Notes under the pieces: generated by a model
The model's input: only the letters and a program-made list of their open reading frames with translations
Told to the model about the DNA's origin: nothing
Database searches by the model: none
Shown here: positions 44,626 to 54,207 of the stretch, piece after piece
How positions within the stretch are numbered: position 1 is the first letter of the stretch
Layout of the letters: the number at the start of each line of letters is the position of its first letter
Source of the DNA: CBFDBF01 sp050287965
GTDB taxonomy: Bacteria; Pseudomonadota; Gammaproteobacteria; Chromatiales; Chromatiaceae
Length of the DNA: 64,000 bases
Direction: 5' to 3'
NCBI GenBank assembly: GCA_050287965.1
Contig: JBNKCX010000029.1
Location: 62,001-126,000 of the forward strand
Made by a program: the position numbers and the translations under genes

Positions 44626-45473
44626 GTGCTCAGGCCCAGGTTGTTCCAGATGGTGAGCGGGAGATCCGACTGGTTCATGGTATAGAAGTGCAGTCCGGGT
44701 GCTCCGGCCTGCAGCAGGCGGTTGCAGAGCTCGGTCACCACATCGATACCGTAAGCGCGGGCGCTATCCATATCCTCACCGAAGTCTTCCATGCGTTTGC
44801 GCAGCCAGCGGGGGATCTCCGCGCCACAGGCGTCGGAGAAACGCGCCAACTGGGCGTAGTTGTTAATGGGCATGATCCCGGGGATGATGGGGATATCCAC
44901 TCCCAGCTTTTCGCAGCTCTCCACAAACCGGATATAGGCGTCCGGATTGAAGAAGTACTGGGTGATGGCGCCGTTGGCACCGGCCCTGACTTTGCGCGCG
45001 AAATTCTCCAGATCCACCTTGGCACTGGGGGCTTGGGGGTGGAACTCCGGGTAGGCCGCAACCTCCAGATGGAACCGGTCTCCGGTCTCGGCACGGATGA
45101 AGGACACCAGTTCGTTGGCGTAACGGAAATCCCCCGGTTCTCCCATGCCGGACGGCATATCACCGCGCAGTGCCACCAGCCGCCGTATACCTTGAGATTG
45201 GTACTGTTGCAGAAGCTCCAGGATCTCCGCGCGTTGTGAGCCGATGCAGGACAGGTGCGGCGCGGTTTCCAGCTCCTGCTCACGAAGCCAGGCAACGGTT
45301 GCGGCGGTGCGGTCGCGGGTGGAGCCGCCGGCACCGTAGGTCACCGAAAAATAGGCGGGGTGAACCGAGGTCAGCTCCTTTACTGTCGCCTGCAGTTTCT
45401 CCATACCCGCGTCGGTTTTGGGCGGGAACAGTTCGAAGCTGAAGACCTTCTCGTATTTGGTTTGTGATTGCAT
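44622..45473 (-). CDS. metF: Methylenetetrahydrofolate reductase
   Basis: A 283-residue TIM-barrel flavoenzyme with FSFELFPPKTDAG, the YGAGGSTRDRT loop and the ALRGDMP motif. It reduces methylene-THF to methyl-THF for methionine synthesis. It follows ahcY at 230 bp in the same direction; the gap carries repeats, so the genes may be separate transcripts. Confidence 0.96.
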   Translation of the reverse strand: MQSQTKYEKVFSFELFPPKTDAGMEKLQATVKELTSVHPAYFSVTYGAGGSTRDRTAATVAWLREQELETAPHLSCIGSQRAEILELLQQYQSQGIRRLVALRGDMPSGMGEPGDFRYANELVSFIRAETGDRFHLEVAAYPEFHPQAPSAKVDLENFARKVRAGANGAITQYFFNPDAYIRFVESCEKLGVDIPIIPGIMPINNYAQLARFSDACGAEIPRWLRKRMEDFGEDMDSARAYGIDVVTELCNRLLQAGAPGLHFYTMNQSDLPLTIWNNLGLST

Positions 45474-45497
45474 GGTCTTAGTTTGCCATAGAGTATC

Positions 45498-45696
45498 GCC
45501 ACGGAGACACAGGGTTCACAGAGAAATATACTGCGATGCCTTATGCATCGGTATTTTTGGGAGGTACTTTTACCATTATTGTCATCCCGGCGTAGGCCGG
45601 GATCCAGGGAAAACAACCAACTGAATTCCGGCCTGCGCTGAATGACGGATTCATTTAATGAATCAACAAACTCCGTGTTCTCTGTGTTTCTGCGGC
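45498..45696. repeat. Nested inverted repeats between metF and ahcY
   Basis: Outer arms at 45498-45528 (CCACGGAGACACAGGG) and 45671-45696 (inverted, CTCCGTGTTCTCTGTG) enclose an inner pair at 45581-45608 and 45621-45648. The first inner arm forms an 8-bp hairpin, ATCCCGGC-GTAG-GCCGGGAT (45584-45603); the second is an imperfect inverted copy. The layout resembles REP/BIME-type intergenic elements. No coding capacity. Confidence 0.7.
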
Positions 45697-45703
45697 TAAT
45701 GAA

Positions 45704-47119
<1,416 letters not shown>

Positions 47120-47149
47120 ATTTTGTTCCTCCATCAGGAATCAAAAAAT

Positions 47150-47217
47150 GAGCGCCGTTATTCAAAATAACGTCCCCGAGCCTGGCCTGAGCGGATCAGG
47201 TTGCAGCGCTCCTCGGG
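47150..47217 (-). promoter_or_regulatory. S-adenosylhomocysteine riboswitch
   Basis: On the minus strand the leader reads CCCGAGGAGCGCTGCAACC at its 5' end, CAGGCTCGGGGACG in the middle and AACGGCGCTC at its 3' end. These are the conserved stem and core blocks of the SAH riboswitch; CCCGAG pairs with CTCGGG and GAGCGC with GCGCTC. It lies 31 bp before the ahcY start, and its ligand would switch on clearance of SAH. Confidence 0.9.
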
Positions 47218-47229
47218 ATTCGAATTTTA

Positions 47230-47286
47230 CCACGCTGGGCACGGAGAACACGGAGGTTCCTTTAGCTTCCTCCGTGCCCGGCGTGG
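47230..47286. repeat. Long inverted repeat between metK and ahcY
   Basis: Arms of 16 bp (47230-47245 and 47271-47286) pair with one T/C difference; an inner CACGGAGG copy can form an alternative pairing. It belongs to the same CACGGAG repeat family seen at 41453, 45498, 45671 and 62844. No T-run follows on either strand, so it is not an obvious terminator. Confidence 0.65.
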
Positions 47287-47292
47287 TGAGAT

Positions 47293-48462
47293 TTAAAGCC
47301 CGGCTGCGTCCCGCAGGGCTTCCGCCTTGTCGGTTTTCTCCCAGGTGAACTCCGGTTCCTCCCGCCCGAAATGACCATAGGCCGAGGTCTTGCGGTAGAT
47401 GGGGCGAACCAGATCCAGCATCCGGATGATGGCGTAGGGCCGCAGGTCGAAATGCTCACGCACCAGCTGGGCGATTTTCTCCTCCGGGATCTTGGCGGTA
47501 CCGAAGGTGGCGATGCTGATCGAGGTGGGTTCCGCCACGCCGATGGCGTAGGAGATCTGGATCTCGCAGCGGTCCGCCAGACCGGCGGCGACGATGTTCT
47601 TGGCCACGTAGCGTCCGGCATAGGCGGCGGAACGGTCCACCTTGGACGGATCCTTGCCGGAGAAGGCGCCGCCGCCGTGCCGTGCGGCACCGCCGTAGGT
47701 ATCGACTATGATCTTGCGGCCGGTAAGGCCGCAGTCGCCCACCGGACCACCGATAACGAAGGAGCCGGTGGGGTTGATATGAAACTTGGTTTCGCTGTGG
47801 ATCCACTCCGCCGGGATTACCGGCAGGATGATGTTCTCCATCACCGCCTCGCGCAGATGTGCGTAGTCCACGTCCGCGTCATGCTGGGTGGAGAGCACCA
47901 CGGCCTCCACCGCCTTCACCTTGCCGTCCTCATAGCGCAGGGTGACCTGACTCTTTGCGTCCGGACGTAACCACGGCAGCACGTGCGCCCGGCGCATTTC
48001 GGACTGGCGTTGTACAAGACGATGGGCGAAGGTGATCGGCGCGGGCATAAGCACGTCGGTCTCATTGGTGGCGTAGCCGAACATCAGGCCCTGGTCTCCG
48101 GCCCCCTGCTCTTCCCGAACCGCCCGGTCCACACCCATGGAGATATCGCTGGACTGTTTGCCGATAAGGGACATCACCGCGCAGGTGTGGCCGTCAAAAC
48201 CCACGTCGGAACTGGTATAGCCGATGTCGCAAATGACGCCGCGCACCAACTCGTCCAGATCCACCCAGGCCTCTGTGGTGATTTCACCGGCTACGATGGC
48301 GGCGCCGGTCTTCACCATGGTCTCGCAAGCCACCCGCGCCCGCTCCGGATGAGGGTCCAGTCGAAGGATCTCGTCCAGTACTGCATCCGAGATCTGGTCC
48401 GCCACCTTATCGGGGTGACCTTCGGAAACCGACTCCGAAGTGAAAATAAAGTCTTTTGCCAT
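47293..48462 (-). CDS. metK: S-adenosylmethionine synthetase
   Basis: The 389-residue enzyme has GHPDKVADQISDAVLD, the hexapeptide GAGDQGLMFGYA, and the P-loop GGGAFSGKDPSKVDRSAAY. It makes SAM from methionine and ATP. The start at 48462 (MAKDFIFTSES) is family-typical; a longer frame of 29 codons is not. No SAM riboswitch was found before it. Confidence 0.97.
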   Translation of the reverse strand: MAKDFIFTSESVSEGHPDKVADQISDAVLDEILRLDPHPERARVACETMVKTGAAIVAGEITTEAWVDLDELVRGVICDIGYTSSDVGFDGHTCAVMSLIGKQSSDISMGVDRAVREEQGAGDQGLMFGYATNETDVLMPAPITFAHRLVQRQSEMRRAHVLPWLRPDAKSQVTLRYEDGKVKAVEAVVLSTQHDADVDYAHLREAVMENIILPVIPAEWIHSETKFHINPTGSFVIGGPVGDCGLTGRKIIVDTYGGAARHGGGAFSGKDPSKVDRSAAYAGRYVAKNIVAAGLADRCEIQISYAIGVAEPTSISIATFGTAKIPEEKIAQLVREHFDLRPYAIIRMLDLVRPIYRKTSAYGHFGREEPEFTWEKTDKAEALRDAAGL

Positions 48463-48668
48463 CGTCTGTTTGGTCCGCTCTGTTTGTGTTAAATGGGGGT
48501 CGCCGTTAGGTCGCCCGGCTCTGATCTGAGGCCGTACGCGACTTCCCAAGGAATCAAACCCGAAATTTTAACTTTTATTCCGGGTCCTAGTCCATTCCGG
48601 GAGCAGGGTTGGCATTCTGCCCACAAGCGCTACTATAGGACACAACGAGGGGCGCCGGAGGTTAAAAT

Positions 48669-49223
48669 ATGGTTTCTTTGCAGACACCGGTTTGTGATTT
48701 CGGCAGGCCCGCGGTGGATTTCAACCTGCGGGGGGTGGATGGCCGTACCTGGAGTCTGGCCGATTGCAGGGGTGAGAAAGGGCTGCTGGTGATGTTTATC
48801 TGCAACCATTGTCCCTATGTGAAGGCGGTCAGGGAGCGGCTGGTACGGGATACCCTGGAACTGCAGGGGTTGGGAGTCAACAGCGTCGCCATCATGTCCA
48901 ACAACCCCGATGAGTATCTGGAAGACTCGTTCGAAAACATGCGACGCGTTGCGGGGGAATTCGCTTTCCCCTTTCCCTATCTGCTGGACGAAACCCAGGA
49001 GGTGGCCAAGGCCTACGGCGCGGTCTGTACCCCTGATTTTTTTGGGTACAACGCCGATCTGCAACTGCAGTACCGCGGCCGTCTCGACGAATCACGCAAG
49101 GAGGCGGCGGCTCTGGACGTGCGCCGCGACCTGTTCGAGGCGATGAAACAGGTCGCCATGACCGGAAAGGGGCCCGACGAGCAGATCCCCAGCATGGGGT
49201 GTTCCATCAAGTGGCGGGAATAA
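48669..49223 (+). CDS. Thioredoxin/AhpC-TSA family protein
   Basis: The 184-residue redoxin-fold protein has the active site ICNHCPYVKA (CxxC) and the DETQEVAKAYGAVCTPDFFG strand with the cis-Pro region. Such proteins act in thiol oxidoreduction, possibly in the cytosol since no signal peptide is present. It is divergent from metK. The substrate is unknown. Confidence 0.88.
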   Translation: MVSLQTPVCDFGRPAVDFNLRGVDGRTWSLADCRGEKGLLVMFICNHCPYVKAVRERLVRDTLELQGLGVNSVAIMSNNPDEYLEDSFENMRRVAGEFAFPFPYLLDETQEVAKAYGAVCTPDFFGYNADLQLQYRGRLDESRKEAAALDVRRDLFEAMKQVAMTGKGPDEQIPSMGCSIKWRE

Positions 49224-49508
49224 CTTTTTGCGGATTGGGCTTCTTCAGACCCCGTATATTTGCCGGCGGGGCATAAGGATTAAGGCCGAACGGCGCTTGC
49301 GTTTGTCGCCGATCACCGCGAGGTATCGAAATGGCTCCCGCCGGAATACGGTTGATAAGTGCGCCTCCGTGTAAGTATAAGTGCCATTCCTGTCAGCCCC
49401 CGCGTGTATAACGGTTTCCTTCCCGCACTTCGGTTGTCTTACCAACGGCTTTAGGTGAGAATGACTCCTTTTTTATAGCCGCTTAGCTTATCGTTAGGAC
49501 TCAGAAAC

Positions 49509-51497
49509 ATGCCTTCACGCAGAGAACTGGCAAACGCCATCCGCGCCCTGAGTATGGACGCCGTCCAGAAAGCGAACTCCGGCCACCCGGGGGCGCCCAT
49601 GGGAATGGCGGATATCGCTGAGGTGTTGTGGAACGACCACCTGAAACACAACCCCGCCAATCCCAAATGGGTGGACCGTGACCGCTTTGTGCTCTCCAAC
49701 GGGCACGGCTCCATGCTGGTCTATTCCCTGCTGCATCTCAGCGGCTACGAGCTCTCCATGGATGATCTGCGGGATTTCCGGCAGCTTCATTCCAAGACCC
49801 CCGGTCATCCGGAGTACGGCTATGCGCCGGGTGTGGAGACCACCACCGGCCCGTTGGGGCAGGGGATCACCAACGCCGTGGGTATGGCATTGGCGGAGCG
49901 GACCCTGGCCGCCCAGTTCAACCGCGACGGCCATGAGATCGTGGACCACCATACTTATACATTCCTGGGGGACGGCTGCATGATGGAGGGTATCTCCCAT
50001 GAGGCCTGTTCCCTGGCCGGCACCCTCAAGCTGGGGAAACTGATCGCCATCTGGGACGACAACGGCATCACCATCGACGGCCACGCCGACGGCTGGTTCC
50101 GGGATGATACCCCGAAACGCTTCGAGGCCTACGGCTGGCATGTGGTCCGGGATGTGGACGGCCATGACGGCGACGCCGTCAACAGGGCCGTTGCCGAGGC
50201 CAAGGGGGTGACCGACCGTCCGAGCCTGGTCTGTTGCCGCACCACCATCGGTTTCGGTTCACCCAACCTGGCCGGCAGCCATGACTGCCACGGGGCGCCC
50301 CTGGGCGAGGACGAGGTTAAAGCGACCCGGGAGCAACTGGGCTGGAAGTATGAGCCGTTCGTGATTCCGGAGGAGATCTACGCCGGCTGGAATGCAAAGG
50401 AGCGGGGTGCCGCGGCGGAAGCGGCCTGGAACGAGAAATTCGACGCCTACCAGGCGGCTCATCCTGAACTGGCCGCGGAGTTTCAGCGGCGCATGGCCGG
50501 CGAATTGCCTGAGAACTGGGCGGACGCCGCCGCCGGATTCATCGCCGAGGTGGACGGCAAGGGGGAGTCCCCGGCCACCCGCAAGGCCTCACAGATGGCC
50601 CTCAACGGTTTCGGGCCTCTGCTGCCGGAGCTGTTGGGCGGATCGGCCGACCTCACCCCCTCCAACCTGACCGCCTGGTCCGGATCCCGGTCCATCAACG
50701 ACGGCCACACGGACGGCAACTATCTCTCCTACGGGGTGCGTGAGTTCGGCATGACCGCCATGATGAACGGTATGGCCTTGCACGGCGGGTTCATTCCCTA
50801 TGGCGGGACCTTTCTGGTCTTTTCCGAGTACGCCCGCAACGCCCTGCGCATGGCGGCGCTGATGAAACAGCGCATCATCCTGGTCTATACCCACGATTCC
50901 ATCGGTCTCGGGGAGGACGGTCCCACCCACCAGCCGGTGGAGCAGACCTCGACCCTGCGCCTGATGCCCAATATGGACGTGTGGCGTCCCTGCGACGCGG
51001 TGGAGACCGCCGTCGCCTGGAAGGCGGCCATCGAAAAGGGCAACGGCCCCACCAGTCTCATTCTCTCCCGCCAGGGGCTGCCCCATCAGGCGCGCACTTC
51101 GCAGCAACTGGCGGCCATCGCTCGCGGCGGCTACGTCATCGCCGACTGTGAAGGCACGCCGGATGCTATCATTATTGCAACCGGTTCCGAGGTGGCGCTG
51201 GCACTGAAGGCGGCGGCGGAGTGTGGGAAAAAGGTGCGGGTGGTATCCATGCCCTGCAGCGAGGTTTTTGATGCCCAGGATGCCGCCTACCGGGAACAGG
51301 TGCTGCCGGGCGGCGTCACGGCGCGGGTGGCGGTGGAGGCCGGGGTCAGCGACTACTGGTACAAGTATGTGGGGATCAACGGCAGGGTGATCGGTATCGA
51401 TCGCTTCGGCGAATCCGCCCCCGCCGGTCAGTTGTTCGAACAGTTTGGTTTTACCGTGAACAATGTCGTTGCCGCCATCGATGAAGTTACAGGCTGA
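49509..51497 (+). CDS. tkt: Transketolase
   Basis: The 662-residue ThDP enzyme has GHPGAPMGMADIAEVLW, the ThDP motif GDGCMMEGISHEA and GEDGPTHQPVEQ in the pyrimidine-binding domain. It moves two-carbon units in the Calvin and pentose phosphate cycles. It heads the plus-strand cluster tkt-gap-pgk-fba, common in autotrophs. The 285 bp before it hold no gene and probably the promoter. No unusual residues are seen. Confidence 0.97.
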   Translation: MPSRRELANAIRALSMDAVQKANSGHPGAPMGMADIAEVLWNDHLKHNPANPKWVDRDRFVLSNGHGSMLVYSLLHLSGYELSMDDLRDFRQLHSKTPGHPEYGYAPGVETTTGPLGQGITNAVGMALAERTLAAQFNRDGHEIVDHHTYTFLGDGCMMEGISHEACSLAGTLKLGKLIAIWDDNGITIDGHADGWFRDDTPKRFEAYGWHVVRDVDGHDGDAVNRAVAEAKGVTDRPSLVCCRTTIGFGSPNLAGSHDCHGAPLGEDEVKATREQLGWKYEPFVIPEEIYAGWNAKERGAAAEAAWNEKFDAYQAAHPELAAEFQRRMAGELPENWADAAAGFIAEVDGKGESPATRKASQMALNGFGPLLPELLGGSADLTPSNLTAWSGSRSINDGHTDGNYLSYGVREFGMTAMMNGMALHGGFIPYGGTFLVFSEYARNALRMAALMKQRIILVYTHDSIGLGEDGPTHQPVEQTSTLRLMPNMDVWRPCDAVETAVAWKAAIEKGNGPTSLILSRQGLPHQARTSQQLAAIARGGYVIADCEGTPDAIIIATGSEVALALKAAAECGKKVRVVSMPCSEVFDAQDAAYREQVLPGGVTARVAVEAGVSDYWYKYVGINGRVIGIDRFGESAPAGQLFEQFGFTVNNVVAAIDEVTG

Positions 51498-51575
51498 CGA
51501 TCTGAATTACATCGGGGAAAGCAGGGTCGTTTTGGCGGTTCAAGAAGCACTGGATATGTCTATCGGAGAAAGGCT

Positions 51576-52577
51576 ATGACTATAAAAGTAGGTATTAATG
51601 GATTCGGTCGCATAGGACGTATGGCTTTCCGCGCCATTGCCAAGGATTTTACGGACATTGAGGTGGTGGGTATCAACGACCTGCTGGAACCCGATTACCT
51701 GGCCTACATGCTGAAGTACGATTCCGTGCACGGCAATTTTCCGGGTGAGATCGCCGTCGACGGCGACACTATGGTGGTCAACGGCAAGCGCATCCGCCTC
51801 ACGGCGGAGATGGATCCCGCCAACCTGAAGTGGAACGAGGTCGGGGCCGACGTGGTCATCGAGTCCACCGGTTTCTTTCTGACCGCGGAAGCGGCGCAGA
51901 AGCACATCGACGCCGGGGCCGGGAAGGTCCTGATGTCCGCCCCCTCCAAGGACAGCACGCCGATGTTCGTTTACGGCGTCAATCACCAGGAGTATGCCGG
52001 TCAGACCATTGTCTCCGGGGCCTCCTGTACCACCAACTGTCTGGCCCCGGTGGCTAAGGTGCTGCATGACAACTGGGGCGTCAAGCGCGGTCTGATGACC
52101 ACGGTGCACGCCGCCACCGCCACCCAGAAGACCGTCGACGGCCCTTCCAAGAAGGATTGGCGCGGCGGCCGCGGTATCCTGGAAAACATCATCCCTTCTT
52201 CCACCGGTGCCGCCAAGGCGGTGGGCAAGGTGCTGCCGGAACTGAACGGCAAGCTGACCGGTATGTCCTTCCGGGTGCCGACCTCCGATGTCTCCGTGGT
52301 CGATCTGACCGTGGAGCTGGAGAAGGGCGCCTCCTACGGGGAGATCTGCGCCGCCATGAAGGCCGCCTCCGAGGGTGAACTGAAAGGGGTGCTGGGTTAT
52401 ACCGAGGAGAAGGTGGTGGCCACCGATTTCCGCGGCTGCTCCGTCCCCTCCACCTTCGACGTGGATGCCGGCATCGCCCTGGACGATACCTTCGTCAAGG
52501 TGGTCTCCTGGTACGACAACGAGTACGGCTATACCTGCAATATGCTGCGCTTCCTGCAACACATTGCCGCCAATTGA
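51576..52577 (+). CDS. gap: Glyceraldehyde-3-phosphate dehydrogenase type I
   Basis: The 333-residue enzyme has NGFGRIGRMAF, the NAD-type VVGINDLLEP segment and the catalytic Cys in SGASCTTNCLAP. It interconverts glyceraldehyde-3-phosphate and 1,3-bisphosphoglycerate. It lies 78 bp after tkt and 66 bp before pgk. Confidence 0.97.
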   Translation: MTIKVGINGFGRIGRMAFRAIAKDFTDIEVVGINDLLEPDYLAYMLKYDSVHGNFPGEIAVDGDTMVVNGKRIRLTAEMDPANLKWNEVGADVVIESTGFFLTAEAAQKHIDAGAGKVLMSAPSKDSTPMFVYGVNHQEYAGQTIVSGASCTTNCLAPVAKVLHDNWGVKRGLMTTVHAATATQKTVDGPSKKDWRGGRGILENIIPSSTGAAKAVGKVLPELNGKLTGMSFRVPTSDVSVVDLTVELEKGASYGEICAAMKAASEGELKGVLGYTEEKVVATDFRGCSVPSTFDVDAGIALDDTFVKVVSWYDNEYGYTCNMLRFLQHIAAN

Positions 52578-52643
52578 TCCGTGACGGAGCGCGGGGCCTG
52601 CCGGTCCCGCGCTCCGGACAGTTTCGAACAAAAGGCGTTCATC

Positions 52644-53825
52644 ATGCCCATCATCAGAATGACCGATCTCGATCTTGCCGGAAAGCGGGTGTTGATCCGC
52701 GAGGATCTCAACGTCCCGATCAAGGACGGCAAGGTGACCAGCGACAAGCGCATCCGCGCCTCCCTGCCCACCATCGAGCACGCCATGGGGGCCGGCGCCA
52801 AGGTGATCCTCATGTCCCACCGGGGGCGGCCCACCGAGGGGGAGCCGGTGGGGGAGTTGACCCTGCAGCCGGTGGCCGATTATCTGGCGAATCTGCTGGG
52901 TTGCGACGTGCCCCTGATCGATGATTACCTGGAGGGTATTCCGGACATGGCGGACGGCGCGGTGGTGCTGCTGGAGAACTGCCGCTGCAACGCCGGTGAG
53001 AAGAAGAACGACGAGACCCTGTCGAAGAAATACGCCGCCCTCTGCGATGTCTATGTGAACGACGCCTTCGGCACCGCCCACCGGGCCCAGGCCTCCACCC
53101 ACGGGGCCGGGCTGTTCGCCCCGGTGGCCTGTGCCGGTCCCCTGCTGGCCGGTGAGCTGGAGGCCCTGGGCAAGGCCCTGGATGAGCCGGCCCGTCCCAT
53201 GGCCGCCATCGTCGGCGGCTCCAAGGTCTCCACCAAACTGACGGTGCTGGAGTCCCTCTCCGGGGTAGTGGATCAGCTGATCCCGGGCGGCGGTATCGCC
53301 AACACCTTCATCGCCGCTGCCGGATTCAATGTGGGCAAGTCCCTCTACGAAGAGGATCTGATCCCGGAAGCCCGGCGTCTGATGCAGGCGGCCGCCGCAA
53401 AGGGAGGCGAGATCCCGGTCCCCACCGACGTGGTGGTGGGCAAAGAGTTTTCCGAGGCCGCGGAAGCGGTGGTGAAAAAGGTCGATCAGGTGGCGGACGA
53501 CGACATGATCTTCGATATCGGCCCCGAGACCGCCGCACGCTTCGCGTCTATGATGAAACAGGCAGGGACCGTGGTCTGGAACGGTCCCGTCGGCGTATTC
53601 GAATTCGACCAGTTCGGTGAAGGCACCCGGGTGCTGGGCGAGGCCATCGCCGCATCCGACGCCTTCTCCATCGCCGGGGGCGGCGATACCCTGGCGGCGG
53701 TGGACAAGTACGGCCTCGCCGACCGTATCTCCTACATCTCCACCGGGGGCGGCGCCTTCCTGGAGTTTCTGGAGGGCAAGAAACTGCCGGCGGTGGAGAT
53801 GCTGGAGAAGCGAGCGGCGGAGTAA
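52644..53825 (+). CDS. pgk: Phosphoglycerate kinase
   Basis: The 393-residue enzyme has REDLNVPIKDG at the N-terminus, the SKVSTKLTVLESL hinge region and the nucleotide motif GGGDTLAAVDKYG near the C-terminus. ATG 52644 gives the typical start; a 21-codon extension is not family-like. It precedes a non-standard leader and small ORF instead of pyk. Confidence 0.97.
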   Translation: MPIIRMTDLDLAGKRVLIREDLNVPIKDGKVTSDKRIRASLPTIEHAMGAGAKVILMSHRGRPTEGEPVGELTLQPVADYLANLLGCDVPLIDDYLEGIPDMADGAVVLLENCRCNAGEKKNDETLSKKYAALCDVYVNDAFGTAHRAQASTHGAGLFAPVACAGPLLAGELEALGKALDEPARPMAAIVGGSKVSTKLTVLESLSGVVDQLIPGGGIANTFIAAAGFNVGKSLYEEDLIPEARRLMQAAAAKGGEIPVPTDVVVGKEFSEAAEAVVKKVDQVADDDMIFDIGPETAARFASMMKQAGTVVWNGPVGVFEFDQFGEGTRVLGEAIAASDAFSIAGGGDTLAAVDKYGLADRISYISTGGGAFLEFLEGKKLPAVEMLEKRAAE

Positions 53826-53849
53826 CTGGTGCTATATAGGTATACAAAC

Positions 53850-53990
53850 TGAAGTCGAGGTCAGTAACCCCTTACTAACAGGAGGGGCTATAAAATGACC
53901 GAAACCAGTCCGGTGTTCCGGTTGAAGTCGAGGTGAGTAAACCCCCAATAACAGGAGGGGCGATATGATGGCCAAACTAATCCGGCGCTC
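53850..53990 (+). repeat. Direct repeat of a ribosome-binding/start region between pgk and fba
   Basis: Two copies about 65 bp long start near 53851 and 53924 (period 73). Both contain GAAGTCGAGGT, a GTAAxCCCC stretch, AACAGGAGGGGC and an ATG with similar following codons (AAACxAxTCCGG). The first copy's frame stops after 13 codons inside the second copy. Confidence 0.75.
53895..53936 (+). CDS. Possible 13-codon leader peptide
   Basis: ATG 53895 follows AGGAGGGG at good spacing and reads MTETSPVFRLKSR before TGA. The stop lies in the second copy of the duplicated leader. It may be translated and affect the small ORF downstream, or be a by-product of duplication. No database relative can be named. 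Confidence 0.35.
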   Translation: MTETSPVFRLKSR

Positions 53991-54153
53991 TGGCGAAAAT
54001 GTGTCGATTCGGCAGAGAGAGATTATAAAAGAACAATCGACCAGAATCCTGGTCAAGATTGGGCGGGCGCTTTCCGCCGAGGTAACCCGGACCACTACCC
54101 GGACCCATAAGGATCCTGAAGAATGTCCTCACACCGGGGATTCAGAGCAATAA
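53965..54153 (+). CDS. Small hypothetical protein, 62 residues
   Basis: ATG 53965 follows a strong AGGAGGGG site at 5-7 bases. The protein (MMAKLIRRSGENVSIRQREI, then an Arg/Thr/Lys-rich tail) is basic, has no signal peptide or membrane segment, and a possible helix at residues 14-40. It lies between pgk and fba in the plus-strand cluster, where pyk is often found. No family is recognised. The well-placed ribosome site supports translation, but the lack of homologues leaves doubt. Confidence 0.5.
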   Translation: MMAKLIRRSGENVSIRQREIIKEQSTRILVKIGRALSAEVTRTTTRTHKDPEECPHTGDSEQ

Positions 54154-54207
54154 ACGTAACGTGGTGCGCGAGTCAGAGCGCAAACAGAAAGGTAAAAGGA
54201 GCACCCT

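Noticed and set aside
48463..48668. SAM riboswitch upstream of metK
   Set aside because: No conserved SAM-I, SAM-II or SAM-IV core sequence could be found on the minus strand.
51540..53102. Long minus-strand open frame opposite gap and pgk
   Set aside because: It is antisense to highly conserved enzymes and its Gly/His-rich product has no domain; a codon-bias shadow.
53965..54153. The 62-residue protein as a toxin-antitoxin component
   Set aside because: It is basic and short, but no partner gene or known fold is present, so only a hypothetical small protein is called.
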